This document shows positions 33,874 to 42,269 of a stretch of 64,000 nucleotides of DNA, piece after piece. Position 1 is the first letter of the stretch. The number at the start of each line of letters is the position of its first letter. The translations under genes were made by a program, and so were the position numbers. The notes under the pieces are model-generated. The model was given only the letters and a program-made list of their open reading frames with translations, was not told where the DNA came from and made no database searches. Origin of the DNA: 21-14-0-10-47-8 sp966211455 (GTDB lineage: Bacteria > Bdellovibrionota > Bdellovibrionia > Bdellovibrionales > Bdellovibrionaceae); NCBI GenBank assembly GCA_966211455.1, contig CBIHNI010000002.1:1-64000 (forward strand), written 5' to 3'.

Positions 33874-34157
33874 CCGTGAGAATCTTTCTTTGGCATTTCG
33901 AATTTAATTTTGGGATCTTTTTTCGCCAGCTTCTCGCATTCGGCCTTCGTGGTTTCAATAAAGCTTTGGCCTTTGCAGGCATTTTGTCCGGCGCAGGCAT
34001 TGGTCGCCGTGTGACAAGCGCCCTTGCCTTTGCAGGCGTTTGCGCCCTGGCACTGACCTTTTTCGTGGTGATTGGCCAAGGCAGCCTGTGGTGCGGCAAC
34101 CGCGCCCATCATTCCGGCCATCGCGGCTTTGACCAAAAGACTGTTCATCTTATTCAT
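33870..34157 (-). CDS. bufA: Cys-rich RiPP precursor, bufferin-like
   Basis: 95 residues from the ATG at 34155-34157 with AAGGAG six bases upstream. A long signal peptide (LLVKAAMAGMMGAVAAPQAA, cut after ALA) is followed by a Gly/Cys core: QCQGANACKGKGACH, TNACAGQNACKGQ and TKAECEKLAKK, six cysteines in all. The last Cys lies in a helical tail. Signal peptide, repeated CxxG elements and the adjacent MNIO and DUF2063 genes mark it as a bufferin precursor (BufA/HvfA class). Which cysteines are modified is not visible from sequence. Confidence 0.88.
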   Translation of the reverse strand: MNKMNSLLVKAAMAGMMGAVAAPQAALANHHEKGQCQGANACKGKGACHTATNACAGQNACKGQSFIETTKAECEKLAKKDPKIKFEMPKKDSHG

Positions 34158-34250
34158 CAACGTCTCCTTGTTGAATTTGGCTGTTATATTTGGAAAATGA
34201 GTCGTTCATTTTCATCTTTGTATTTTCTTTAGATTTTCCGCCGGCTTGCG

Positions 34251-34283
34251 GTCCGTGACAAGCAGAATTCAGGCTTGTCGGAC
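34251..34283. promoter_or_regulatory. Palindrome between bufA and the divergent secreted gene
   Basis: GACAAGC (34257-34263) pairs with GCTTGTC (34273-34279), extended outward by GTCC/GGAC (34251-34254, 34280-34283) around a two-base bulge. A TTGACA follows at 34292. Its place in a divergent region suggests an operator or a leader structure. Confidence 0.4.
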
Positions 34284-34372
34284 CATTCCATTTGACACGG
34301 CTGTCGGCGCTTGATTCTGTAGGCCACGCAAAATAAATGCTTTCGATCTGCGACTTATCAAGGAGACTTAAA

Positions 34373-34858
34373 ATGAAACTTTTCGCATCCATTTTGGTAA
34401 CTTTGGCTTCATCTGCGGCTTTGGCTTATCCGGCGGTTGGCGACATGACCATCAGCAATGGCACTTACACGATCAACGGTCAGTCTTATCCGATGGTGGT
34501 GAAGCAGGAAATTCTTGCTCGCACGGCTCATTCGTTCTCGGTGCGGGGAACTTTCATTTTGAACGGCGAAAGCCAAATTGAAAACCAGCAAATCGAAAGC
34601 AACCGTTTGTCGACCCGTCAGGAAGTGAAGATCCTTTTGGCGAACTGTGGAAAAGCGGAAGGAACTTTGGAAACGATCACCGTCCCGGCAGGAACTTTTG
34701 AAACCTGCCATTTCAAGTACGTGAACGACCAGGGCGTTTCGGAAGTTTGGATGGGCGATGTGCCGTTCCAAAATGTGCGTCAAATCCAGACCAGCAATCA
34801 AGATGGTTCCGTGATCGATATCGCGCTCACCGAATACAAAAACGGCGAACAACAATAG
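34373..34858 (+). CDS. Exported protein, first of a tandem pair
   Basis: 161 residues; AAGGAG precedes the ATG at 34373. Signal peptide MKLFASILVTLASSAALA, mature start YPAVGD. The following sequence has GTYTINGQSYPMVVKQEI, ILLANCGKAEG, ETITVPAGTFETCHFKY and VWMGDVPFQNVRQIQT. Two cysteines (LANC, ETCHF) are shared with the paralogue at 34978, along with the order of motifs. No family recognised. Confidence 0.8.
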   Translation: MKLFASILVTLASSAALAYPAVGDMTISNGTYTINGQSYPMVVKQEILARTAHSFSVRGTFILNGESQIENQQIESNRLSTRQEVKILLANCGKAEGTLETITVPAGTFETCHFKYVNDQGVSEVWMGDVPFQNVRQIQTSNQDGSVIDIALTEYKNGEQQ

Positions 34859-34931
34859 TTTTCGTGTCATTCGGTTTCATCTATTGACACCCCTTCGGGC
34901 CCTTGCTCTGCTGAACCCCTTAAAGAACACC

Positions 34932-34958
34932 AAGCCTTGCTCCGACGGCAGGGCTTTT
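34932..34958 (+). terminator. Terminator-like hairpin between tandem paralogues
   Basis: AAGCCTTGC (34932-34940) pairs with GCAGGGCTT (34948-34956), one G-T wobble, followed by four T and then AT-rich sequence. It lies 20 bases before the second gene, so it could partly separate their transcription. Confidence 0.5.
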
Positions 34959-34977
34959 AAATAAAAAGGGGAATCAA

Positions 34978-35457
34978 ATGAAAATTTTTGCATCTCTTGT
35001 CGTGACTTTGGCTTCAGCCATGGCCGTTGCTTATCCAGCAATAAACGACCGCGCATCTTTCAGCGGAACGTATAGCATCCAAGGCCAGGATCTGCCAGTG
35101 ACTCTGCAAATGGAAGTCACTTCAATTTCAGGCTCCATGGTGACTGTGACTCAAACATCTCGGATCGAAAATCAAACCAGCACCGAACAACAAACCGCCA
35201 ACATCAGCGATATGGCAACTTCGGCTCAGGTCCAGGAGCTTTTGGCTAGCTGTCCTCAGGCTGGCGGCCGATTTGAAACAATCACGGTTGCGGCTGGAAC
35301 TTATCCAACTTGCCACGTTGGCCAAGAAGGATCTGATGCTTTCACTGAGACATGGATTGGCGACGTTCCATTTCAAATCATTCGCTTGGTTCAAATTTCG
35401 AAAAAGAATGGCGCGGTTTTGACTCTTGAGCTTTCAAGCTACAAGAACGGTCCCTAG
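34978..35457 (+). CDS. Exported protein, second of a tandem pair
   Basis: 159 residues; AAGGGGAA precedes the ATG. Signal peptide MKIFASLVVTLASAMAVA, mature start YPAIND. Motifs mirror the gene at 34373: GTYSIQGQDLPVTLQMEV, ELLASCPQAGG, ETITVAAGTYPTCHVG, TWIGDVPFQIIRLVQIS. A tandem duplication that has diverged widely. It abuts the convergent ATP-grasp gene with no gap. Function unknown. Confidence 0.8.
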   Translation: MKIFASLVVTLASAMAVAYPAINDRASFSGTYSIQGQDLPVTLQMEVTSISGSMVTVTQTSRIENQTSTEQQTANISDMATSAQVQELLASCPQAGGRFETITVAAGTYPTCHVGQEGSDAFTETWIGDVPFQIIRLVQISKKNGAVLTLELSSYKNGP

Positions 35458-36351
35458 TTAAATCTGGTCCGGCGGGGCGGGCTTCATCGCTCCGCTGATT
35501 TCTTGAATCAAGCCGTGCGCGATATCCACATCGCAAACTTTCGAAATTCCCTCCAGACCCGGCGTCGGGTTGGCCTCGAGCAAAAGGGGCCCGGCCGAAG
35601 TTCTTAAAAAATCCACCCCGGAATAAAAAAGCCCTAAGGCTTGGGCGGCTTTCTTGACCAAAGATTCTTCAGCGTCCGACAAATCGGTTGCAACAGCTTT
35701 GCCACCTTGATGCAAATTGGATCGCAAATCACCAACGGGGCCTTTTCGAACCATTGCGGCCGCAACCTTGCCATTGATTACAAAAGCGCGAACATCATTT
35801 CCCGCGGATTCTTCAACCAATTCTTGAGATAAAAACGAAGCGCGCAAAGTGCGATACGCATCGATCTGGGCCTGCGATTGCGCAAGAGTCCTCTGCCAGG
35901 TGACGCCAAATCCTTGCGAGCCTTTCAGGGTCTTAAACACATGCTTTTCGCTGTCTTGAAGCAAGTGAAGCTCCGATTTTAAAGTCGGGTGCGCAAAATG
36001 AGTCCGCGGAATTGGCAGCTTTTGTTGATAAAATACTTGAAGTGTCGAGAGCTTGTCGGAAGCCAGAGCGACACTCGCACTCGAGTTGAAAACCTTCACG
36101 CCGGCACTTTCAAAAAAGCGTCCCATGCGAATCCCGTAAGCGAGACTCTTCCAACCCAGTCGCAAAATTACGAGATCGGGAAGTGAAAGCTTGCGGCCCT
36201 TGTGAAAACAAGTCGCGCGATTTCGTCCAAATTCGATCGAAAGCTCGAGCGGATTCAGGACCTCTGTCTCAATTCGGGATCTTTGAGCGGCTTCCAGCAG
36301 TCTCTTCGTCGATGCGATTTGGGAATCAGATGAAAGGATCCACATTTTCAT
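35458..36351 (-). CDS. ATP-grasp ligase, RimK-like
   Basis: 297 residues. The N-terminal RimK-type domain (MWILSSDSQIASTKRLLEAA) is followed by the ATP-grasp fold (SDKLSTLQVFYQQKLPIPRT, VFKTLKGSQGFGVTW, DVRAFVINGKVAAAM, GVDFLRTSAGPLLLEANPTP). The last element carries the magnesium-binding Glu and Asn. RimK-like enzymes add glutamate to ribosomal protein S6 or make related peptide ligations; which one applies here is not clear. The start lies only 13 bases from the divergent gene at 36365. Confidence 0.88.
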   Translation of the reverse strand: MKMWILSSDSQIASTKRLLEAAQRSRIETEVLNPLELSIEFGRNRATCFHKGRKLSLPDLVILRLGWKSLAYGIRMGRFFESAGVKVFNSSASVALASDKLSTLQVFYQQKLPIPRTHFAHPTLKSELHLLQDSEKHVFKTLKGSQGFGVTWQRTLAQSQAQIDAYRTLRASFLSQELVEESAGNDVRAFVINGKVAAAMVRKGPVGDLRSNLHQGGKAVATDLSDAEESLVKKAAQALGLFYSGVDFLRTSAGPLLLEANPTPGLEGISKVCDVDIAHGLIQEISGAMKPAPPDQI

Positions 36352-36364
36352 ATAGAATCAATAT

Positions 36365-36793
36365 ATGGCATCATTCCGCGCAGAACTCAAAGGCCGAGAT
36401 TGGATCGAAATCCAAGTGGCTGACGACGCTAGCAAAAAAAACCAAATCAAAGCGATGGGTTGCACGGAACTCTTGTCGCTGATCCGCAAGCACCAAATGC
36501 AATTCGGAAAAGACCCGCAGCATTGGCCACTGCCCAGCGGCTCGTCACATTCGGACTTGCTGCTCAAAGAAGTGCTGTTGAAATCGCGAGGGCAGTGGGA
36601 GTATCCTTACTGTCACGAAGAGCTCTGTCACTGTCGCGGTGTTCCCACGGACAAAGTCGATCAAGCGGTTATCGCCGGCGCTCATCAGACCGAAGTGGTC
36701 TCAAGACAAACGGGTGCCAGTATGGCCTGCGGAACCTGCAGACCTGACGTGCAAAAAATTATCGATTTTCGTCTGAAGAATCCGGCTTCTTAG
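36365..36793 (+). CDS. BFD-type [2Fe-2S] protein with NifU/IscU-like N-terminus
   Basis: 142 residues. The C-terminal 55 residues are a bacterioferritin-associated-ferredoxin domain (CHCRGVPTDKVDQAVIAGAH, SMACGTCRPDVQKII) whose CxC and CxxC ligate a [2Fe-2S] cluster. The first 60 residues (FRAELKGRDWIEIQV, IKAMGCTELLSLI) vaguely follow the IscU scaffold, as in NifU proteins where IscU precedes BFD. That part is weak and lacks most scaffold cysteines. Its 3' end overlaps the convergent BFD gene at 36759 by 35 bases. Confidence 0.8.
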   Translation: MASFRAELKGRDWIEIQVADDASKKNQIKAMGCTELLSLIRKHQMQFGKDPQHWPLPSGSSHSDLLLKEVLLKSRGQWEYPYCHEELCHCRGVPTDKVDQAVIAGAHQTEVVSRQTGASMACGTCRPDVQKIIDFRLKNPAS

Positions 36794-37079
36794 CTGCGGA
36801 TCCCGTGTCAGGTGGGGTGGCAGTGTCCGCATTTTGCACGGCTTTGCCGGTGAGATCTTCGTTGATCTTTTCCGGAAAAGTTCCGGTTTTTAAATAATGC
36901 TCCAACATCGGAAGAAGTTTTCGTCGGCAGGATCCACCGCAAGGCCCCACTCCGGCCGTGGTCGCATCGAAGATCTTATTCATCGTATCGCAGCCTTCGC
37001 GGATGGCCGTCTCGATCGTTGCACGGTTGACATTGTTGCAGCGACAGATGATGGGGGATTTGTGTTTGTTATTTTTCAT
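36759..37079 (-). CDS. (2Fe-2S)-binding BFD domain protein
   Basis: 106 residues. The BFD domain is at 10-62 (IICRCNNVNRATIETAIREG, GVGPCGGSCRRKLLPML): CxC plus CxxxxC ligands. The remaining C-terminus is a low-complexity polar tail rich in Asp, Thr and Pro. BFD proteins deliver electrons to release iron from ferritin or act as modules in larger reductases. It overlaps nrnA by four bases (ATGA), so the two are coupled, and it converges with a second BFD gene. Confidence 0.88.
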   Translation of the reverse strand: MKNNKHKSPIICRCNNVNRATIETAIREGCDTMNKIFDATTAGVGPCGGSCRRKLLPMLEHYLKTGTFPEKINEDLTGKAVQNADTATPPDTGSAAKKPDSSDENR

Positions 37080-38080
37080 TTCCGCGTCGGGGGAATCTCT
37101 TCCAGCAGGGTGGAGAGCTGTTTCACCACTTTGTCTTTCAGCGACTCGTAAGGACCGCGAACAAAAGCTCCGGCCGCATGCACGTGACCTCCGCCGCCGA
37201 TCATTTCGGCGACGGACAAGACTTCGATTTTCCCTTTGCTCCTGAGACTGATTTTATACTCATTCGCCGCATCTTCGCGAAACAAAGCGGCGGCCTCCAG
37301 GGTTTCGATGTTCATCAACATATCGATCACATCGCGCGAATCATCCGGTTCCAGATTGTAATGGAAAAGGTCGGCATCCTTCAGGCGAAGAACGGCCAGT
37401 TTGCCGTCGGCAAAGTATTCGATCTGTCCCAGCGCTCGCGCCAAGAAGGCCATTTTTTGCACGGTTTGATTGCCAAACAGATGGCGGTGAATCTCTTCCG
37501 TGTCGATTCCATGCTCCATCATTTCCGCGGCAATTCGATGTGACATCGGCGAGTTGCGCACGAAACGATAAAGCTGAGTATCAAAAGTGATGCTAGTGTA
37601 AAGCGCCCGCGCCACTTCGCGATTGATCGGAAGCCCCAGGTCTTTGATCAGGCGGTAAGCCATCTCGCCCGTGCTGGCCGAGGTGACATCGATCCAGCTG
37701 CCTTCGGTCGGAGCGGGTCCATGTTTTAAGACCGGGTGGTGATCGATGAAAGCCACATGCTTCGAAGCTTTCTTCAGCGGAGCGAACAAGGGCTCGATCA
37801 AACGTTCGTCATTGGTATCGAAAATCAACGCCAGATCGATTTGCGCCGGCAATTTCGAATTCGTTTCAAAATATTGAATCCAGCGATCCGGTTGCAAAAA
37901 ACGGTACTTTTTCGGAGTGGGGTCGACGTTGATGATTTCGACTTCGCGGCCGGTGGCTTTCAAGGCATGGAACAAAGCCAGCTGGGCTCCCAATCCGTCG
38001 CCATCGCACTGACGGTGAGTCGAGAGAACAATGTGCTTCGCGGTGCGGATGCGGTCAGAAAGAAACTTCATGAATCTCAT
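37076..38080 (-). CDS. nrnA: DHH phosphoesterase, NrnA-type oligoribonuclease / pAp phosphatase
   Basis: 334 residues. NrnA removes nucleotides from very short RNA and dephosphorylates pAp. The DHH motifs are THRQCDGDGLGAQLAL, ALIFDTND, AFIDHHPVLKHG and SASTGEMAYRLI. The DHHA1 end carries IGGGGHVHAAGAFV. The length is right for the family. Start could be ATG at 38078-38080 or three codons later. The BFD gene overlaps downstream. Confidence 0.93.
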   Translation of the reverse strand: MRFMKFLSDRIRTAKHIVLSTHRQCDGDGLGAQLALFHALKATGREVEIINVDPTPKKYRFLQPDRWIQYFETNSKLPAQIDLALIFDTNDERLIEPLFAPLKKASKHVAFIDHHPVLKHGPAPTEGSWIDVTSASTGEMAYRLIKDLGLPINREVARALYTSITFDTQLYRFVRNSPMSHRIAAEMMEHGIDTEEIHRHLFGNQTVQKMAFLARALGQIEYFADGKLAVLRLKDADLFHYNLEPDDSRDVIDMLMNIETLEAAALFREDAANEYKISLRSKGKIEVLSVAEMIGGGGHVHAAGAFVRGPYESLKDKVVKQLSTLLEEIPPTRK

Positions 38081-38229
38081 ATTCTAGAGAGGCAAAACCG
38101 AGGGTTCAATCTTGTGGCTGACTTTCTGGATCTTAGGCTTTGTTGTTAAATGACACCAGGCGCAATCAATCAATACTTGTTGGGGATGAGGCCATTTGGT
38201 AGCACTCTTACCTCTTTGAAGGAGCCCCT

Positions 38230-38712
38230 ATGAGCGCCACTGATAAAATGCCTATGACTGCAGCAGGTAAGGTCCAGCTTGAAACCGAGCTGAAACGCCT
38301 TTTGCACGAAGAGCGTCCATCTATCATTAAAGCCATCGAGGAAGCTCGCGCCCAAGGCGATATCAGTGAAAACGCTGAATACGAAGCGGCCAAAGAGCGT
38401 CAAAGCATGGTCGAGGGGCGAATTGCTGAAATTCAAGGCAAGATCGCCAGCGCCGAAGTCATCAATCCATCGGAAATCAAAGCGGACCGCGTCGTATTTG
38501 GCGCGACCGTCACCATTTCCGATGTGGAAGAAGACGAAGAAGTGACCTACCAAATCGTCGGAATCGACGAGGCCGATGTGAAAGCGGGTAAAATCTCGAT
38601 CATGTCACCACTGGCTCGTGCCCTGATCGGAAAGAAAGCGGGCGATATCGTCGTCGTGCACTCTCCGAAAGGCGAAAAAGAGTACGAAGTTTTAAAGTTC
38701 AAATACGTTTAA
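38230..38712 (+). CDS. greA: Transcription elongation factor GreA
   Basis: 160 residues, as usual. GreA enters the RNA polymerase secondary channel and prompts cleavage of backtracked RNA. The coiled coil carries the acidic tip (ARAQGDISENAEYEAAKERQ), followed by the C-terminal globular domain (VTYQIVGIDEAD, ISIMSPLARALIGKKAGD). A GAAGGAG site precedes the ATG. Confidence 0.97.
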   Translation: MSATDKMPMTAAGKVQLETELKRLLHEERPSIIKAIEEARAQGDISENAEYEAAKERQSMVEGRIAEIQGKIASAEVINPSEIKADRVVFGATVTISDVEEDEEVTYQIVGIDEADVKAGKISIMSPLARALIGKKAGDIVVVHSPKGEKEYEVLKFKYV

Positions 38713-38754
38713 ATTCCGGTCGACATCTAGCTTTCTGAAATCAGCTTTGCCACA

Positions 38755-40782
38755 ATGTTTGCAATGAGTTTGCGACGTTCTGCTGATTTCGAATCCGAAA
38801 AAGATCTTGTCGCCGAGCAACCGGGCCTTGGGGTCAGTTTGGTCGGTTTGTTTTTGGCGTTCTTTATTGGCCTTGCGATTCGCGCCGCCGTTTCGCCTGA
38901 TCGCGTGCAAGAGCATCTTCATCGCGCCACTGAAAAAATCCACAAAGATCTCGGAATCTCTTTTGGCCATGCCTATGTCAGCTTTGCACGCGGTGTGTGG
39001 CCCGATCTTTCGGTGGTGATCGAAGATGTAAAAATCGCGTCGAGCAAAACTTGCTGGCTCACGCCGCTGGCTGAAATCAACGAGATCCGTCTGCCGCTTT
39101 CGATGCGGCATTTGTTTCGCGGGCAGATCTTGATTCACGAAGTCTTGGCCGATGAAGTGAATCTCTCGCTTCGCGAAGCTTACAAGGACTGCGCCGATTC
39201 AGAATCGGGCCGTTTGCCGGCGGACGTTTCTTCCGGCGCCAATTCGAAGTCCACACCGATGCCGACTTCGACCACGGCGGCAATGGCCGCTTCCGGTGCG
39301 CGGCCGGTGATTGCCGAATTTGAAAACGTCAAACGCACCAATCCCATCGACCGCGTCGAGTTTCGCAAGCTCAATATCCATTACATGCCGATCGCCTTTA
39401 CCAGCTTCTTTATCGAAGATTTTTCGGCGCGGCTGCGATCCAGCGATCCCAAGTGGATCCAAATTTTGGGGAGACTGATTTTAAATCGCGATGTCGATGC
39501 TTTGGATACGGGCGCGCACGCCAATCTTTCGCTGGATCTTCGCGAAGGCGAAAGTCCGGCGATCGATCTGGGGTTGAAAGGTCTTTGGCGCGAAGGTCAC
39601 TTTGATCTCACCGGGCATTTCGAACAAAAATCGCAAGCCTTTTCATTGGCGGCGGACGTGCGCCACTTGCCTCTCAGTCAGATCACTCCTTATCTCAAAA
39701 AATACCGTCTGATGGAGTCCGAATTCAACGGCAAGCGCGCCTGGGTTTCGGGCCAGGCCAAAGTTTCCGGTCAGGCCCACAATCTTCGCGACACACCAGC
39801 GCGTCTCGAAAATCTGCGTTTGGAAGGAGACCTCGGTGAAATCAGCACTTCATCGGTGGACATCACGGGACTTGAGCCTTTTGCTTATAAGCCGGTGGAT
39901 CTGGAAATTCGCGGGCTTGATATCCACGAGCTGTTAGTTTTTCTGAATCGTCCGCATCCCAGTCCGGCACTGGGGGACCTGGGGACCTTCAATGGCACCG
40001 CTCATTTTGTCAGCGCCGAGCAGTTGGCGTTGCGCGGGGATTATTCGGGGCTCGAATTTATTTTCTCCAACCGCGGTTCTCGTCAGACGCAAGCCCTGGG
40101 ATTGATCAGTGGCGAGCTGGAGCTGAAGAAAAATCGCTGGCAGATCCAGGTCGATCGCGTTCGTCCGGTCGAGGGAATTTTTGAAGGCAAATTGAAGATG
40201 ACCGCCGATAAAGATTTTAAAGATCTGGCCATCGATGCGCAGATTCAAGAGTTGGGGCTATCGCCCAAAATTCAAAGCTTGATGACCGGCGGGGGAAGCT
40301 TGGGCGCACTGAGCGGACAATTGAAAGTGCATCTCAAAGAAGCGCAGATCTCGGATCTCAGCGGGCAGCTGAAATGGGATCAGCTTTTGATCGAAGGCGT
40401 GCGCCTGCAAAAGCCAAAGCTTGCGATGAAAATGCATGGACCCGAACTGCAGATGGATATCGCGGCCAGCGAGCTTGAAATCACCCAGCGCGAACTCAAT
40501 CAGCAGTCGAATCAGCTTTTCTCTGGATTGATGCAAAGCCTGGGGACTGATGGCGGCTTGCAATTGCAAAGCACCACGGCGGTGATTCGGACCAAGCGCT
40601 TTCAAACTTTAAATTGGGAGCGCTTTCAAGCGCAAAGCAGCTTCGGTGGCTTCCGTTCAAGCGGCGGTTGGAATGCAAATTCCGAATTGTCAGGACAGAT
40701 TCAGCTCACGGGTAAAAATGCTCGCAGCTGGAAAATTCAGGGCACGCGCAATCAACCCCAGTTCATGTTGGTGGAAAAATGA
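38755..40782 (+). CDS. AsmA-like envelope protein
   Basis: 675 residues with one N-terminal span (GLGVSLVGLFLAFFIGLAIR) and a long periplasmic part. The layout, an inner-membrane anchor then many beta-type segments such as VVIEDVKI, ILIHEVLADEV, FRKLNIHYM and LRLEGDLGEISTSSVDITG, fits the AsmA/TamB group that moves phospholipid toward the outer membrane. A low-complexity Ser/Thr/Ala linker lies near residues 160-185. Start choice is uncertain: two close ATGs, no clear ribosome site. Coupled by ATGA to the GDPD gene, so lipid traffic and lipid turnover are paired. Confidence 0.75.
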   Translation: MFAMSLRRSADFESEKDLVAEQPGLGVSLVGLFLAFFIGLAIRAAVSPDRVQEHLHRATEKIHKDLGISFGHAYVSFARGVWPDLSVVIEDVKIASSKTCWLTPLAEINEIRLPLSMRHLFRGQILIHEVLADEVNLSLREAYKDCADSESGRLPADVSSGANSKSTPMPTSTTAAMAASGARPVIAEFENVKRTNPIDRVEFRKLNIHYMPIAFTSFFIEDFSARLRSSDPKWIQILGRLILNRDVDALDTGAHANLSLDLREGESPAIDLGLKGLWREGHFDLTGHFEQKSQAFSLAADVRHLPLSQITPYLKKYRLMESEFNGKRAWVSGQAKVSGQAHNLRDTPARLENLRLEGDLGEISTSSVDITGLEPFAYKPVDLEIRGLDIHELLVFLNRPHPSPALGDLGTFNGTAHFVSAEQLALRGDYSGLEFIFSNRGSRQTQALGLISGELELKKNRWQIQVDRVRPVEGIFEGKLKMTADKDFKDLAIDAQIQELGLSPKIQSLMTGGGSLGALSGQLKVHLKEAQISDLSGQLKWDQLLIEGVRLQKPKLAMKMHGPELQMDIAASELEITQRELNQQSNQLFSGLMQSLGTDGGLQLQSTTAVIRTKRFQTLNWERFQAQSSFGGFRSSGGWNANSELSGQIQLTGKNARSWKIQGTRNQPQFMLVEK

Positions 40783-41510
40783 TCGAATGGTTGATCCGGG
40801 CGGAACCTTGGCCTTCGAATGGATTGGTGCTGCCAAGATTGCAAGCCCACCGCGGTTACTGGAAAGAGGGCGCCCAGGAAAACACGCTCGATGCCTTTCG
40901 GGCCGCGAAGAAAAAAGGCGCTTTGATGTTCGAATGTGACGTGCGTTTGTCGAAAGATCAGGTGCCGGTGATCTTTCACGACACTGACCTCAATCGACTG
41001 GCGGGACGGGCGAATCTGGTCAAAGATCTCACCGCTCTCGAACTGAAGCAATTGGTGCAAGCTCCAACCTTGCAAGAGACGCTAACCGATCCCGGCGTTC
41101 CGCGCTTCGTGAATATTGAGCTGAAAAGCCGTGAAAAGCTGGATGATCCTCTCGAGCGAAAAGTTGCCGAGGTCATCAATCAAACCCGCGCGCACTCGCG
41201 CGTTTTATTTTCAAGCTTCAATCCCATGTCCTTGTACCGGATCAGTCTGCATCTCCCCGAGGTGCCCAGGGCTTTGCTGGTCACCGAAGAGGACGATCCG
41301 GAGAATTCGATCCTTCTGAAGAAAATGCTTCTCGCCCCCTTGATCCGCATTCATCTTCTGCATCTGGACCACAAAATGGTCACCGAAGAGAGCATGAAGA
41401 TTTGGCAGCGGCAACAGGTGCCGGTTGCGGTTTGGACCGTGAACGGTAAAACCGAAATCCAAAAATACCAAAAACTTGGCGTGATCAGTGTGATCACGGA
41501 TACGCTTTAA
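40779..41510 (+). CDS. Glycerophosphodiester phosphodiesterase family protein
   Basis: 243 residues. GDPDs split glycerophosphodiesters into glycerol-3-phosphate and an alcohol. The signature AHRGYWKEGAQENTLDAF, the metal-binding FECDVRLSKD, VPVIFHDTDLNRL and later VNIELKS and VAVWTVNGK are all present. No signal peptide, so probably cytoplasmic. Overlaps the AsmA-like gene by four bases. Confidence 0.93.
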   Translation: MIEWLIRAEPWPSNGLVLPRLQAHRGYWKEGAQENTLDAFRAAKKKGALMFECDVRLSKDQVPVIFHDTDLNRLAGRANLVKDLTALELKQLVQAPTLQETLTDPGVPRFVNIELKSREKLDDPLERKVAEVINQTRAHSRVLFSSFNPMSLYRISLHLPEVPRALLVTEEDDPENSILLKKMLLAPLIRIHLLHLDHKMVTEESMKIWQRQQVPVAVWTVNGKTEIQKYQKLGVISVITDTL

Positions 41511-41513
41511 AGT

Positions 41514-42005
41514 TTACCACCACATTCTGAGACGCCAAAACAAAGGAACGGGTCGAGAAAGGGCGCGACCCAGATTGAAGAGCAGTTCCCAATTTTCTTG
41601 GCGCTGAATATGATCTTGCACAAACTGGGTGACGACATCTTTCGGATTGAGCAGACGAAGTTTCACCGCGGCGCGAACTTCGTTTAAGAACTTCTTTTCA
41701 CTTGCCGAAACTTCGCCATCGACTTTGGATGCTAGATTCAAAAGCTTCAGCAGATCATCCAGATCTTGATCCTCCACCTGCTCTAAAAGAAGATCGGCGT
41801 TCGGTTTTTCTTGGATATCGTGGTTTAAAATCTTTTTCTGATCATTTGAAACGCCATAGCGGCGAACCTGAAATAGAAACCAATTGGCTTCCATGCGTGT
41901 AAAGCGCCGATCCACATGCACAAACAGATACAGCAGCAGTCGTAAAACCGAAAACTGACTCGAATTCAATCCCGGCAGTGCCTGGGCGAGAGAGCGATCT
42001 GAAAT
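41514..42005 (-). CDS. TerB-like small helical protein
   Basis: The frame stays open to 42212, but the region above about 42005 does not look coded. I place the start at an ATT (42003-42005), seven bases after AAGGAA on the minus strand, giving 163 residues; the first internal ATG would remove much of the helical N-terminus. The C-terminal half (LLKLLNLASKVDGEVSASEK) has the acidic DGEVSxxE pattern of TerB-like domains. Its function is unknown. It converges on the GDPD gene with 3 bases between stops. Confidence 0.55.
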   Translation of the reverse strand: MSDRSLAQALPGLNSSQFSVLRLLLYLFVHVDRRFTRMEANWFLFQVRRYGVSNDQKKILNHDIQEKPNADLLLEQVEDQDLDDLLKLLNLASKVDGEVSASEKKFLNEVRAAVKLRLLNPKDVVTQFVQDHIQRQENWELLFNLGRALSRPVPLFWRLRMWW

Positions 42006-42051
42006 AAGACACTTCCTTTTGACGTACAGAAAGATTTTGAAATTGGGACAG

Positions 42052-42093
42052 CTGTGCTTCAAGCACAATATGCAGTTACCACCGCTTCGGTGG
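42052..42093. promoter_or_regulatory. Two adjacent hairpins upstream of the TerB-like gene
   Basis: TGTGC...GCACA (42052-42066) and CCACCG...CGGTGG (42079-42093) are perfect short inverted repeats, 12 bases apart, in the region between two divergent genes. They may be leader structures or binding sites. Confidence 0.35.
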
Positions 42094-42269
42094 CTGGGTG
42101 CGTTGCCATCGTCGCAGATCAGCTGAAAAAGTTCGGGCAAGGTGAAAATGCGCTGACAAAAAACTGGACAGTTTGGAAAAGGCTTCAGGGGCTTTTCGGC
42201 CATCTCATCCACGATATCCCACGGGGGCGGTACATTTTTTGGATAAGGCTTTAGCCGAATGGAGGGTTC

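Noticed and set aside
34150..34392. 80-codon minus-strand frame upstream of bufA
   Set aside because: It has no ribosome site, covers the divergent promoter region and reads antisense to a signal peptide.
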